Source: an uncultured Lachnoclostridium sp.
GTDB taxonomy: Bacteria; Bacillota; Clostridia; Lachnospirales; Lachnospiraceae
Assembly: GCA_902464595.1 (NCBI GenBank)
Contig: CABQJX010000040.1
Location: 1 to 20,472, forward strand
DNA length: 20,472 nucleotides
Direction of reading: 5' to 3'
Shown here in pieces: positions 1-6,815 of the stretch. The translations under genes were made by a program, and so were the position numbers. Position 1 is the stretch's first letter. Each line of letters begins with the position of its first letter. The notes beneath the pieces are model-generated. The model was not told the origin of the DNA and made no database searches. It was given only the letters and a program-made list of their open reading frames with translations.

Positions 1-1
1 T

Positions 2-193
2 TTTCTCATGGATACCATGACCATGATGTTTATTCCGGCCACGGTAGGGATCATAGAATGCATAGACCAGGTAAAAGCCGTGCTGATCCCTTTTTTGATT
101 ATCATTGGTGTGTCCACTTTGCTGGTTATGGGAGTCACAGGGCGTATGGCCCAATGGGTTATGAGAAAACAGGAAGAGAAGGAGGAAAAATAG
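2..193 (+). CDS. lrgA: LrgA/CidA family protein, C-terminal end (5' truncated by window edge)
   Basis: The reading frame is open from the window edge, so only the last ~63 residues are present. They contain the family-typical MMFIPATVGII stretch, a last hydrophobic membrane segment (about VLIPFLIIIGVSTLLVMGVTG) and a short charged tail rich in K and E. LrgA/CidA proteins are small holin-like inner-membrane proteins that work with LrgB/CidB partners and are linked to murein hydrolase activity, cell lysis and, in some bacteria, pyruvate-related transport. The call rests on this tail plus the complete lrgB that starts directly after its stop codon. An ATG lies at position 8, but it is probably internal, because family members are about 120-150 residues long. 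Confidence 0.8.
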   Translation, partial: FLMDTMTMMFIPATVGIIECIDQVKAVLIPFLIIIGVSTLLVMGVTGRMAQWVMRKQEEKEEK

Positions 194-898
194 ATGAGAG
201 AGGGAATCCGGGAAGTGCTGGGGCAGACCCAGTATTTTGGGCTGGTGCTCAGCATTGGAGCCTATCTTTTTGCGTGCTGGCTGAAAAACAAGACAAAATT
301 GGCTGTGCTGAACCCCCTTTTAGTGTCAGCGGCTCTGATCATTGCAGTCCTTTTTGGAATAGGAATGGATTACAGCTCATATAATAAGGGCGCGTCTTAT
401 CTCGGGTGGCTTTTAACTCCGGCTACCGTCTGCCTGGCTATTCCGCTGTACAAGCAGCTTCATTTATTAAAGAAGCATGGGGCGGCTGTGGCTGTGGGGA
501 TCACCTCCGGTGTGGTCACCAGTACAGTGAGTATTTTCCTCATGTGCAAGGTATTGGGGATGGCCCATGTCCACTATGTGACCCTTCTTCCTAAATCCAT
601 TACCACAGCGATCGGAATGGGGATCAGCGAGGAGGCAGGGGGGATTGTAACCCTGACTGTCATGAGTATCATTCTGACCGGAGTACTGGGAAATATGGTA
701 GGGGAGACGGTATTAAAGGTATTAAAAATCTGTCATCCGGTGGCAAAGGGACTTGCCATGGGAACCAGTGCCCATGCGGTGGGGACAGCCAAAGCATTGG
801 AGATGGGGGAGATCGAGGGGGCCATGAGCAGCTTATCCATTGCAGTGGCAGGTCTGATGACCGTAGTGGCAGTTCCCCTTGTAGCAAATTGGATCTGA
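194..898 (+). CDS. lrgB: LrgB/CidB family antiholin-like membrane protein
   Basis: This 234-residue, very hydrophobic protein has about the usual length for the LrgB family. It has several membrane segments. Family-typical stretches are LLTPATVCLAIPLYKQ in the first third, LLPKSITTAIGMGISE near the middle, and GTSAHAVGTAKALEMGE in the last third. The start ATG directly abuts the lrgA stop and has an AAGGAGG ribosome binding site 8 nt upstream, so the two genes form one operon. LrgB is an inner-membrane partner of LrgA. The pair has been implicated in control of autolysis and in uptake or export of small metabolites such as pyruvate or glycolate, and the sequence does not say which applies here. 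Confidence 0.9.
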   Translation: MREGIREVLGQTQYFGLVLSIGAYLFACWLKNKTKLAVLNPLLVSAALIIAVLFGIGMDYSSYNKGASYLGWLLTPATVCLAIPLYKQLHLLKKHGAAVAVGITSGVVTSTVSIFLMCKVLGMAHVHYVTLLPKSITTAIGMGISEEAGGIVTLTVMSIILTGVLGNMVGETVLKVLKICHPVAKGLAMGTSAHAVGTAKALEMGEIEGAMSSLSIAVAGLMTVVAVPLVANWI

Positions 899-917
899 TC
901 TTATGGTGAGATATAAT
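889..917 (+). promoter_or_regulatory. Candidate sigma-A promoter for pepF
   Basis: TTGGAT (889-894) and TATAAT (912-917) are separated by 17 nt. The -35 overlaps the last codons of lrgB. The perfect -10 and correct spacing suggest that pepF has its own promoter. No terminator is visible between lrgB and pepF, so read-through is also possible. Confidence 0.5.
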
Positions 918-925
918 AGAGAAAC

Positions 926-961
926 TCAAGAAATAATAGAAGGTCAAGAAATAATAGAAGA
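926..961 (+). repeat. 18-nt direct tandem repeat, two copies, in the pepF leader
   Basis: TCAAGAAATAATAGAAG occurs at 926-942 and again, identical, at 944-960, giving an 18-nt period. The shorter AATAATAGAA-like pieces around 913-924 may be a decayed third copy. The repeat lies in the AT-rich untranslated leader between the candidate promoter and the pepF ribosome binding site. No function is evident. Confidence 0.7.
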
Positions 962-1003
962 AAATAAAAAAATATAGAAAATATACAAAAAGGAGGTCGG
1001 CAG

Positions 1004-2791
1004 ATGGGGAAGCGAAGTGAGGCGGAGGAGAAATATACATGGAGATTAGAGGATATGATCCCTGATGACCGGGAATGGGAAAAGCTGTTTGATGAAGTTT
1101 CTGGTGAAATAGAAGATTATGACAGTTTTCGAGGGCGTCTTCATGAGTCAGCAGACGGTCTTTTGGACTGTTTGAAGCTGGATGACCGGCTGTCACAGAA
1201 GATTGAGCGCCTTTATGTCTATGCCAGAATGCGCTCTGATGAGGACACAAGCGCAGCCAAATACCAGGATATGTTTTCCAGAGCCCAGACATTGTCTGTC
1301 CAGGCAGGGGAGAAAAGTTCCTTTATTGCCCCGGAGATCCTTTCCATGGACGAGAGACGGCTGGGGGAGCTTATGGAAGCTCCCAACGGAATCAGCCATT
1401 TTAAGCGCCTTTTGGAACAGCTTTTGACACGCCGGGCCCACACCCTTCCAAAGGAGCAGGAGGAGCTTTTAGCCCAGTCCCTGGACGCAACCCAGGGTGC
1501 AGGACAGATATTTACCATGTTTAACAATGCCGACATCCGTTTTCCAAAGATCCAGGATCACAGCGGAAAAACGGTGAGGCTCACCCACGGAAATTTTATT
1601 TCCTTCATGGAGGATCAGGACAGACGTGTGAGAAAGGATGCATTTTCAAGCCTTTACAGCGTCTATGAACAGTTTTCCAACACCCTGGCCGCCGCTTTCG
1701 CCTCCAATGTAAAGCAGGCTGTATTTTATGCAAGGGCCAGAAAGTATGCTTCCAGCCGGGAATATTATCTTTCCGGGAACGAAGTGCCGGAAGCAGTCTA
1801 CGATCATCTAGTAGATGCCGTGAGAAGGAATCTTTCTAAGCTCCACCAGTATACGCGTGTCCGGAAAAAGGTATTGGGGGTTGAAAAACTTCACATGTAT
1901 GACCTGTATGTTCCGCTGGTGGCAGAGGCAGACCGCCGTTATACCTATGAGGAGGCAAAGGAAATCGTGCTGGAGGGGCTTGCCCCTCTGGGAGAGGAAT
2001 ACGTCTCTCTCCTGAAGAAAGGGTTTGAGGAGCGCTGGGTAGACGTCTATGAAAATGAGGGGAAGCGGAGCGGGGCTTATTCCTGGGGGACTTACGGTGT
2101 TCATCCCTATGTGCTGCTGAACTTCCAGGGCACATTAAACGATGTCTTTACTCTGGCCCATGAAATGGGCCATGCCCTCCATACCTGGTATTCCAATGAA
2201 GCCCAGCCCTATACCTACGCAGGCTACCGGATTTTTGTGGCAGAGGTGGCCTCCACCTGCAACGAAGCTCTTTTAATCCGCCACCTTTTAGGAAAAGCAG
2301 GGACAAGCCAGGAACGGGCCTATCTGTTGAATCATTTTCTGGAAAGCTTCCGGGGGACGCTGTTCCGCCAGACTATGTTTGCAGAATTTGAAGCAATGGC
2401 CCATAAAAAGGCAGCCATGGGCACAGGCCTGACTGCCAAAGGACTTTATGAGGATTATTATAAACTGAACCAGGATTATTTTGGATCTGATATGACCGTT
2501 GACCGGGAAATCGGATATGAGTGGGAGCGCATCCCTCATTTTTATACGCCCTTTTATGTATACCAGTATGCCACCGGCTTTTCCGCAGCGGTGGCCATCA
2601 GCAGCCGGATCCTCAGAGGGGAGGAGGACGCCCTGGAGGGATACCGCCGGTTCCTTAAGGGAGGATGCTCCAAGGATCCCATCAGCCTTTTGAAGCTCTG
2701 CGGTGTGGATATGTCCGGCGGGGAGCCGGTGGAGGAAGCGCTTCGGGTATTCGGGGAGCTTTTGGACGAGTTTGAGAAAGCTGTCTCTTAG
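1004..2791 (+). CDS. pepF: Oligoendopeptidase F (M3B zinc metallopeptidase)
   Basis: This 595-residue protein matches the usual ~600-residue length of PepF. The metallopeptidase signature HEMGHALH starts at H386, giving zinc ligands H386 and H390 and the catalytic base E387. The third ligand is E414 in the segment FVAEVAS. The N-terminal ~110 residues are the helical PepF N-domain (starting near YTWRLEDMIPDD), and the C-terminal part contains the family-typical IPHFYTPFYVYQYATGFSAA. PepF is a cytoplasmic enzyme that cleaves oligopeptides of roughly 7-17 residues and takes part in peptide recycling. An AGGAGG site 7 nt before the ATG supports this start. The gene is convergent with the next one, and their stop codons directly abut. 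Confidence 0.96.
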   Translation: MGKRSEAEEKYTWRLEDMIPDDREWEKLFDEVSGEIEDYDSFRGRLHESADGLLDCLKLDDRLSQKIERLYVYARMRSDEDTSAAKYQDMFSRAQTLSVQAGEKSSFIAPEILSMDERRLGELMEAPNGISHFKRLLEQLLTRRAHTLPKEQEELLAQSLDATQGAGQIFTMFNNADIRFPKIQDHSGKTVRLTHGNFISFMEDQDRRVRKDAFSSLYSVYEQFSNTLAAAFASNVKQAVFYARARKYASSREYYLSGNEVPEAVYDHLVDAVRRNLSKLHQYTRVRKKVLGVEKLHMYDLYVPLVAEADRRYTYEEAKEIVLEGLAPLGEEYVSLLKKGFEERWVDVYENEGKRSGAYSWGTYGVHPYVLLNFQGTLNDVFTLAHEMGHALHTWYSNEAQPYTYAGYRIFVAEVASTCNEALLIRHLLGKAGTSQERAYLLNHFLESFRGTLFRQTMFAEFEAMAHKKAAMGTGLTAKGLYEDYYKLNQDYFGSDMTVDREIGYEWERIPHFYTPFYVYQYATGFSAAVAISSRILRGEEDALEGYRRFLKGGCSKDPISLLKLCGVDMSGGEPVEEALRVFGELLDEFEKAVS

Positions 2792-4270
2792 TTAGATCAG
2801 GAACCGGAAGGGCTGCATCACAAAGCCCACGATCTTCCAGGCCGCCTGCTTCCACAGGGGAACCGGAGCCACCGTCACATGGTCAGGAATGTAGTAAGAG
2901 CCGTCAGGAAGCAGCGTGCGGCAGTCTTTTTCGTAGGAAGCCATATGATCCTTTAATTGGGCGGTAAGGGCGGGACTTTCGATCACCAGCATAAGCTCTG
3001 TGTCCAGGTAGGTGCTGCGCAGGTCGAAATTGTAGGAGCCCACAGCGCACAGATCCTGATCGATGACAATGGATTTGCCGTGATAGGAGGTTCCGCCGTC
3101 ATATTCCAGCACCTTGATGCCTGTTTCCAGAAATTTCTTTTTATGCAGGGGATAATCGCTGGAGGCAAAGAAGTTGTCGCCGTTTTCCACAGAGTTGATC
3201 ATCATAGTCACAGGGATCTGGGATGCAGCCTCTTTCATCGTGTCATACATGAAATCGTTGAATACGGCATAAGGGGTGTGGACATTCACCTGTTCCTTCG
3301 CCTCTTTTATAAGCCGGGCCATGGTGCAGAACACAACCGGCTCTTTGCCGTAGATCCCTGTGGGATTGGATACCAGGGTGATCTTCCCAGCCGGGACGGT
3401 GGCTTTTTGGTAATAGCTAAGGGCAGGGGAGGGATCTGCTTCACAGAACAGTTCAGGATATTGGGAGGATAGGGTTTTGTAGCGTTCCTTTAAGAGGGAA
3501 CAGGCCTCTGCCACTTTTTTCTTCTGTCCTTCCTTTGGGCTGTCGTGGAACAGCTGGCAGACATCCAGGTTCCATACACGGTTAAAATAGGATTCTACCT
3601 GATATAGGGAGCTTCCGGCGCTGTCCGGGGTTCCCTGTTTTTCATTGTAGATCAGCACCTCTCTGTCATGGCTGCGGGAGGCGGCAGGGTAGGAGCCGAT
3701 AAAATAGTCAAAGGTATTGCGTCCACCCAGGATATAGCCAATATCGTCGGCGATCACGTATTTATCATGCATCCGCCCCTGGGTTTTCCAGGGAAGCAGG
3801 GGATTCATAGGATTGTAAATTTTAATTTGGATATTGGGATGGGTGGAGAGGGCGCGGAACATGGGACTGGGCTCCATGCGCACAAGACCGGAGAAGCCGT
3901 CCACCAGGATGCTTACCTTGACGCCCTGATCTGCCTTGTGGAGCATCAGGGCCATGAGATCCCTGGGGCTTTCGCCGTCCCGAAAGTCAAAGGTGGAAAG
4001 GATGATCCGCTCCTTTGCCATGCTCATGAGGCGCATCCGTTCGTCCCATGCGCTCTGGTTGGTCTCAAGGAGCATGGCCCGGTCCTGTCCCGGTTCTTCC
4101 TGGCGGAAGGAAGCGGACTCAATTGCCTTCTTCGTCTCAGGGGAAAGGGATTTCGGACGCCAGAAGGGGGCAGCAGCTCCCACGATGAGATAGAGGAGAA
4201 GAAAGCTTAGGATAAGGGGGACTGGGTGTTTCAGCAGAAAGGAAAGAAAAGAAAGGTGTTTGCGTCTCAT
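2792..4270 (-). CDS. Phospholipase D-family protein with two HKD motifs, membrane-anchored
   Basis: This 492-residue protein begins with an N-terminal membrane anchor (about residues 14-35, PVPLILSFLLLYLIVGAAA). It has two phospholipase D motifs, H168-x-K170-x4-D175 (HDKYVIAD) followed by GGRN, and H397-x-K399-x4-D404 (HGKSIVID) followed by GSYNFDLRS. Two complete HKD motifs predict a working phosphatidyltransferase or phosphodiesterase. The layout (N-terminal anchor, two PLDc domains, no other domain) resembles bacterial cardiolipin-synthase-like proteins such as the ClsC/YmdC group, but the substrate cannot be read from sequence. AAGGAG lies ahead of the ATG. The gene lies downstream of the hsp20 gene on the same strand, separated from it by a terminator. 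Confidence 0.88.
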   Translation of the reverse strand: MRRKHLSFLSFLLKHPVPLILSFLLLYLIVGAAAPFWRPKSLSPETKKAIESASFRQEEPGQDRAMLLETNQSAWDERMRLMSMAKERIILSTFDFRDGESPRDLMALMLHKADQGVKVSILVDGFSGLVRMEPSPMFRALSTHPNIQIKIYNPMNPLLPWKTQGRMHDKYVIADDIGYILGGRNTFDYFIGSYPAASRSHDREVLIYNEKQGTPDSAGSSLYQVESYFNRVWNLDVCQLFHDSPKEGQKKKVAEACSLLKERYKTLSSQYPELFCEADPSPALSYYQKATVPAGKITLVSNPTGIYGKEPVVFCTMARLIKEAKEQVNVHTPYAVFNDFMYDTMKEAASQIPVTMMINSVENGDNFFASSDYPLHKKKFLETGIKVLEYDGGTSYHGKSIVIDQDLCAVGSYNFDLRSTYLDTELMLVIESPALTAQLKDHMASYEKDCRTLLPDGSYYIPDHVTVAPVPLWKQAAWKIVGFVMQPFRFLI

Positions 4271-4313
4271 AGATTTCAGCTCCTTTGCAGAGGGTGAGAA
4301 CCGGTATAAGAGG

Positions 4314-4350
4314 AAAACGCAGTGGGAAAAGAGATTCCCAGCTGCGTTTT
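4314..4350 (-). terminator. Rho-independent terminator of hsp20
   Basis: AAAACGCAG (4314-4322) pairs with CTGCGTTTT (4342-4350), and the inner TGGGAA/TTCCCA stem continues it with one bulged G. Read leftwards, the 3' arm ends in TTTT. It sits 31 nt after the hsp20 stop and before the phospholipase D-family gene, so it probably separates the two transcripts. The stem is near-symmetric, and the T-run is short. Confidence 0.7.
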
Positions 4351-4380
4351 GTGGGTCATATAGGGATATATGAGGATGGA

Positions 4381-4815
4381 TTAAAGAATATCAATATATT
4401 TTGGGGTATCCTCCACCTTAGGGGCATCCTTGGGAACCTGAAGGCGGAGCAGGCCATTTTCAAAACCAGCCTTAATGTCTTCCTGACGGATCTGCTCTCC
4501 TACAAAGAAGGTTCTCTTACAGGAACCTGTATAGCGTTCCTGGTGGATCAGCCGCCCATTGGTGTTGGGCTCCTGGGAGGAGGCAGCTTCAGCAGATACG
4601 GTAAGATAGCCGTCCTTTAACTCGGCCCGTATATTTTCTTTCTTAAAGCCTGCAAGCTCGATTTCCAGGATATAATATCCGTCCTTTTCCATAATATCGG
4701 TGCGCATCACAGGGAGCTTTCTTGGTTCCTCTGTTTTTTCCTGACTGTTTCCGAAAAACGGATCGCTGAAAAAATCGTCTAAATTTAAACTATATCCTCG
4801 TCTTGGCATGAACAT
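4381..4815 (-). CDS. Small heat-shock protein, Hsp20/alpha-crystallin family
   Basis: This is a 144-residue protein with a short N-terminal arm (MFMPRRGYSLNLDDFFSDPFF). The alpha-crystallin domain runs from about DIMEKDGYYILEIELAGFKKENI to the strand FENGLLRLQVPK, and it contains the hallmark A-x-x-x-G-L-L-x-L-type motif (KAGFENGLLRLQVPK). Small heat-shock proteins are ATP-independent holdase chaperones that form oligomers and bind unfolding proteins. The start is chosen from the AGGAGGA site on the minus strand (complement of 4824-4830), 8 nt before the ATG at 4815. An upstream in-frame ATG at 4845 would overlap that site and is less likely; the ATG at 4809 is also possible. Expression is predicted to be heat-inducible through HrcA, because a CIRCE element overlaps the promoter. 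Confidence 0.93.
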   Translation of the reverse strand: MFMPRRGYSLNLDDFFSDPFFGNSQEKTEEPRKLPVMRTDIMEKDGYYILEIELAGFKKENIRAELKDGYLTVSAEAASSQEPNTNGRLIHQERYTGSCKRTFFVGEQIRQEDIKAGFENGLLRLQVPKDAPKVEDTPKYIDIL

Positions 4816-4882
4816 GATATATATCCTCCTCGTCTGTGGAATCAAATCGTCTGTGTAAACGTTTTTTTACGCTTATGTCTGT

Positions 4883-4910
4883 ATTATAACACGATTATTA
4901 GCACTGTCAA
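4883..4910 (-). promoter_or_regulatory. Consensus sigma-A promoter of hsp20
   Basis: On the minus strand a perfect TTGACA (complement of 4905-4910) and a perfect TATAAT (complement of 4883-4888) are separated by 16 nt. Transcription should start near 4876, giving a leader of about 60 nt. The -35 hexamer lies inside the CIRCE element, so a bound repressor would block RNA polymerase. Confidence 0.85.
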
Positions 4911-4924
4911 TAGGTGAGTGCTAA
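4898..4924. promoter_or_regulatory. CIRCE element (HrcA operator)
   Basis: The inverted repeat has arms TTAGCACTG (4898-4906) and GAGTGCTAA (4916-4924), separated by 9 nt. It matches the CIRCE consensus TTAGCACTC-N9-GAGTGCTAA at 17 of 18 arm positions. CIRCE is the operator of the heat-shock repressor HrcA, and here it covers the -35 of the hsp20 promoter. It also lies about 30 nt upstream of the proposed his promoter, which is divergent from it, so an effect on that promoter is possible but not shown. Confidence 0.93.
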
Positions 4925-4954
4925 AAGGATTATTAAAAAAATGTGAAAATGTCA

Positions 4955-4983
4955 TTTACTTTAACGCAATAATGTGATATTGT
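4955..4983 (+). promoter_or_regulatory. Candidate promoter of the histidine operon
   Basis: TTTACT (4955-4960) and TATTGT (4978-4983) are separated by 17 nt. A TG one base before the -10 (4975-4976) makes this an extended -10 promoter. Transcription would start near 4990. No T-box or attenuator fits in the ~70-nt leader, so control is more likely at transcription initiation. Confidence 0.5.
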
Positions 4984-4995
4984 GTTACCATAACA
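4983..4995. promoter_or_regulatory. 13-nt perfect palindrome TGTTACCATAACA, candidate his operator
   Basis: TGTTA and TAACA flank the 3-nt centre CCA. The palindrome begins at the last base of the proposed -10 and covers the predicted start site, which is the expected place for a repressor. The candidate regulator is inferred only: TrpR-like HisR/YerC-type repressors are known to control histidine genes in Firmicutes. I cannot confirm that this sequence is their motif. Confidence 0.45.
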
Positions 4996-5058
4996 GATTA
5001 AAATGAGATGGAAACAGAGAAATGGAAGTGTGCAAAAGGATCAGAAAGGTTGTGGGAA

Positions 5059-6174
5059 ATGGATGAGATTTTAAAAAGAGAGGAAAACAACATATTAAAC
5101 CTGAGGCAGCTGTACGGACATTACGGATATGTCCATTACAAAATGAATAAATTCGAGGAATACGACCTGTATGTTGCCAACAAAGATTTCCTGGTCCACA
5201 ACGATATTATAACATTTACGGATACAGACGGGAAGCTTCTGGCATTAAAGCCGGACGTGACCCTGTCCATTGTAAAAAATTATAAGGATGTGCCTGGAAC
5301 GGTTCAAAAAGTATATTATAATGAGAATATATACCGCACTTCCAGAAATACAAAAGCATACAAGGAAATTATGCAGATGGGCCTTGAATGTATGGGGGAT
5401 CTGGATCTGTACCAGATCAGCGAAGTCCTGATGCTGGCTGCAAAAAGCCTGGAGCTGCTAGGCGGCCGTTATATTCTGGATCTGTCCCATATGGGCGTGC
5501 TGAGAGGGTTGTTGGAAGCGCTGGATCTGGATCCCGGATCAGAAAAACAGCTTTTCTCTTTTCTGCGGGAAAAAAATTGTCATGGGATCAGGGAAATGGG
5601 ATGCAAATTAGGGCTTTCGGATCCTTTGACGGAAAAGATCACTGCCCTGGCCTCCTCTTATGGCCCAATAAGCGAGATGTTGGAAATTTTGCGGTCTGTC
5701 TGCATGAATGAGACCATGGAGCAGGCGGCGAAAGAGCTGGAATGCATCAGCGGCCTCCTTGCCTCTCAGGGAATTTCGGATATTCACCTGGATTTCTCCA
5801 TTGTGAATGATATGTCCTATTACAACGGGGTTTTGTTTCAGGGATACATTGCAGGAATCCCTTCCTGCGTATTATCCGGCGGCCAGTATGATATATTGAT
5901 GAAAAAGATGGGGAAAAGCGCCGGTGCAGCCGGTTTTGCCGTCAATTTGGATCTTTTGGAAAAGCTGGATCCGATCCAGGAGCATTTTGATGTAGACCTC
6001 CTTTTGCTGTACGACTCCTCCTGCCCTCCTGAAAGATTGATGCAGGCTGTGAACACCTTTGTAAAAGAAGGAAAACGCGTCCAGGTTCAGAGGCAGATAC
6101 CGGAGAAGCTGCGCTATCGAAGGCTTATAAAAGTGACGGAAGGAGGATGGATGGAACTTGAAGGAGATCATTAA
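5059..6174 (+). CDS. hisZ: ATP phosphoribosyltransferase regulatory subunit HisZ
   Basis: This is a class II histidyl-tRNA-synthetase-like protein of 371 residues from the chosen start. Visible paralogue features are a motif-1-like start (LRQLYGHYGYVHYKMNKFEEYDLY), motif 2 (LLALKPDVTLSI ... KVYYNENIYRTS) and the motif-3-like glycine-rich end GYIAGIPSCVLSGGQYD. The C-terminal ~60 residues are not a normal anticodon-binding domain, which fits HisZ rather than HisS. HisZ joins short-form HisG, needed for the first step of histidine synthesis, and carries feedback control by histidine. The first gene of the operon, it overlaps hisG. The start is uncertain. The ATG at 5059 has AAAGG about 9 nt upstream; an in-frame ATG at 5008 would add 17 residues but has no clear ribosome binding site. 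Confidence 0.9.
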   Translation: MDEILKREENNILNLRQLYGHYGYVHYKMNKFEEYDLYVANKDFLVHNDIITFTDTDGKLLALKPDVTLSIVKNYKDVPGTVQKVYYNENIYRTSRNTKAYKEIMQMGLECMGDLDLYQISEVLMLAAKSLELLGGRYILDLSHMGVLRGLLEALDLDPGSEKQLFSFLREKNCHGIREMGCKLGLSDPLTEKITALASSYGPISEMLEILRSVCMNETMEQAAKELECISGLLASQGISDIHLDFSIVNDMSYYNGVLFQGYIAGIPSCVLSGGQYDILMKKMGKSAGAAGFAVNLDLLEKLDPIQEHFDVDLLLLYDSSCPPERLMQAVNTFVKEGKRVQVQRQIPEKLRYRRLIKVTEGGWMELEGDH

Positions 6175-6793
6175 CATAGCCCTTCCGAAAGGAAGATTGG
6201 GGGAAAAGGTATACGATCTGTTTGAAGCCTCCGGTTATCCCTGCCCTTCGATCAAGGAGGACAGCCGGAAGCTGATCTTTGAAAATAGAGAAGCCGGTAT
6301 CCGGTATTTCTGGGTAAAGCCCTCAGATGTCGCCATTTATGTGGAGCGGGGTGCGGCGGATATTGGAGTGGCGGGAAAGGATATTTTGCTGGAATATGGG
6401 CCGGATATTTATGAACTGCTGGATTTAAAGATAGGAAACTGCCGGATGGCTGTGGCAGGAAAAAAAGAATTTCGGGATGACACGGGAAAAACCTTACGGG
6501 TAGCGACTAAGTTTCCCCATATTGCAGGGGAATATTACAGCGGCCTTGGAAGGGATATTGATATTATCAAACTCCAGGGATCCATCGAGATCGCTCCCAT
6601 TCTGGGGCTTTCCGATGTGATCGTAGATATTGTGGAAACAGGAACCACTCTGAGGGAAAATAATCTGGAGGTCATTGAGACTGTGGTTCCCATCAGCGCC
6701 CGGCTTATTTCCAATAAAGTCAGTTTTAAGTTCAAGCACCGGGAAATAGAGGCTATTGTAAGGAAAATGAAAGACACTATAGCAGAGAGATAA
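6158..6793 (+). CDS. hisG: ATP phosphoribosyltransferase catalytic subunit, short form
   Basis: This 211-residue protein is the short HisG form, which lacks the C-terminal ACT-like regulatory domain and needs HisZ. Recognisable stretches are NIALPKGRLGEKVYDLFEASG at the N terminus, WVKPSDVAIYVERGAADIGVAGKD, and the PRPP-binding loop IVDIVETGTTLRENNL. It joins ATP and PRPP to make phosphoribosyl-ATP, the first committed step. The start codon is TTG at 6158, 17 nt inside hisZ, with an AGGAGG site at 6141-6146. No ATG in this frame lies near the expected N terminus. The overlap suggests translational coupling, which fits the required HisZ:HisG stoichiometry. Confidence 0.96.
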   Translation: MKEIINIALPKGRLGEKVYDLFEASGYPCPSIKEDSRKLIFENREAGIRYFWVKPSDVAIYVERGAADIGVAGKDILLEYGPDIYELLDLKIGNCRMAVAGKKEFRDDTGKTLRVATKFPHIAGEYYSGLGRDIDIIKLQGSIEIAPILGLSDVIVDIVETGTTLRENNLEVIETVVPISARLISNKVSFKFKHREIEAIVRKMKDTIAER

Positions 6794-6815
6794 AAGAAAA
6801 AAGAGGGTTGATGGT

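Noticed and set aside
926..961. CRISPR-like repeat
   Set aside because: The two 17-nt copies are separated by a single base, with no spacers and no cas genes nearby.
669..1292. Long minus-strand open frame (about 207 codons) across the lrgB-pepF junction
   Set aside because: It runs antisense to two well-supported genes, and its middle is low-complexity F/Y/S sequence produced by the AT-rich purine leader. No ribosome binding site or domain is visible.
2957..4210. Two plus-strand open frames (2957-3472 and 3668-4210) opposite the phospholipase D-family gene
   Set aside because: Both are antisense shadows of a gene with two intact HKD motifs. They lack ribosome binding sites and recognisable domains.
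4925..5058. Histidine T-box or leader-peptide attenuator before hisZ
   Set aside because: The space between promoter and hisZ is only about 70 nt, with no T-box sequence, no run of His codons and no terminator hairpin.
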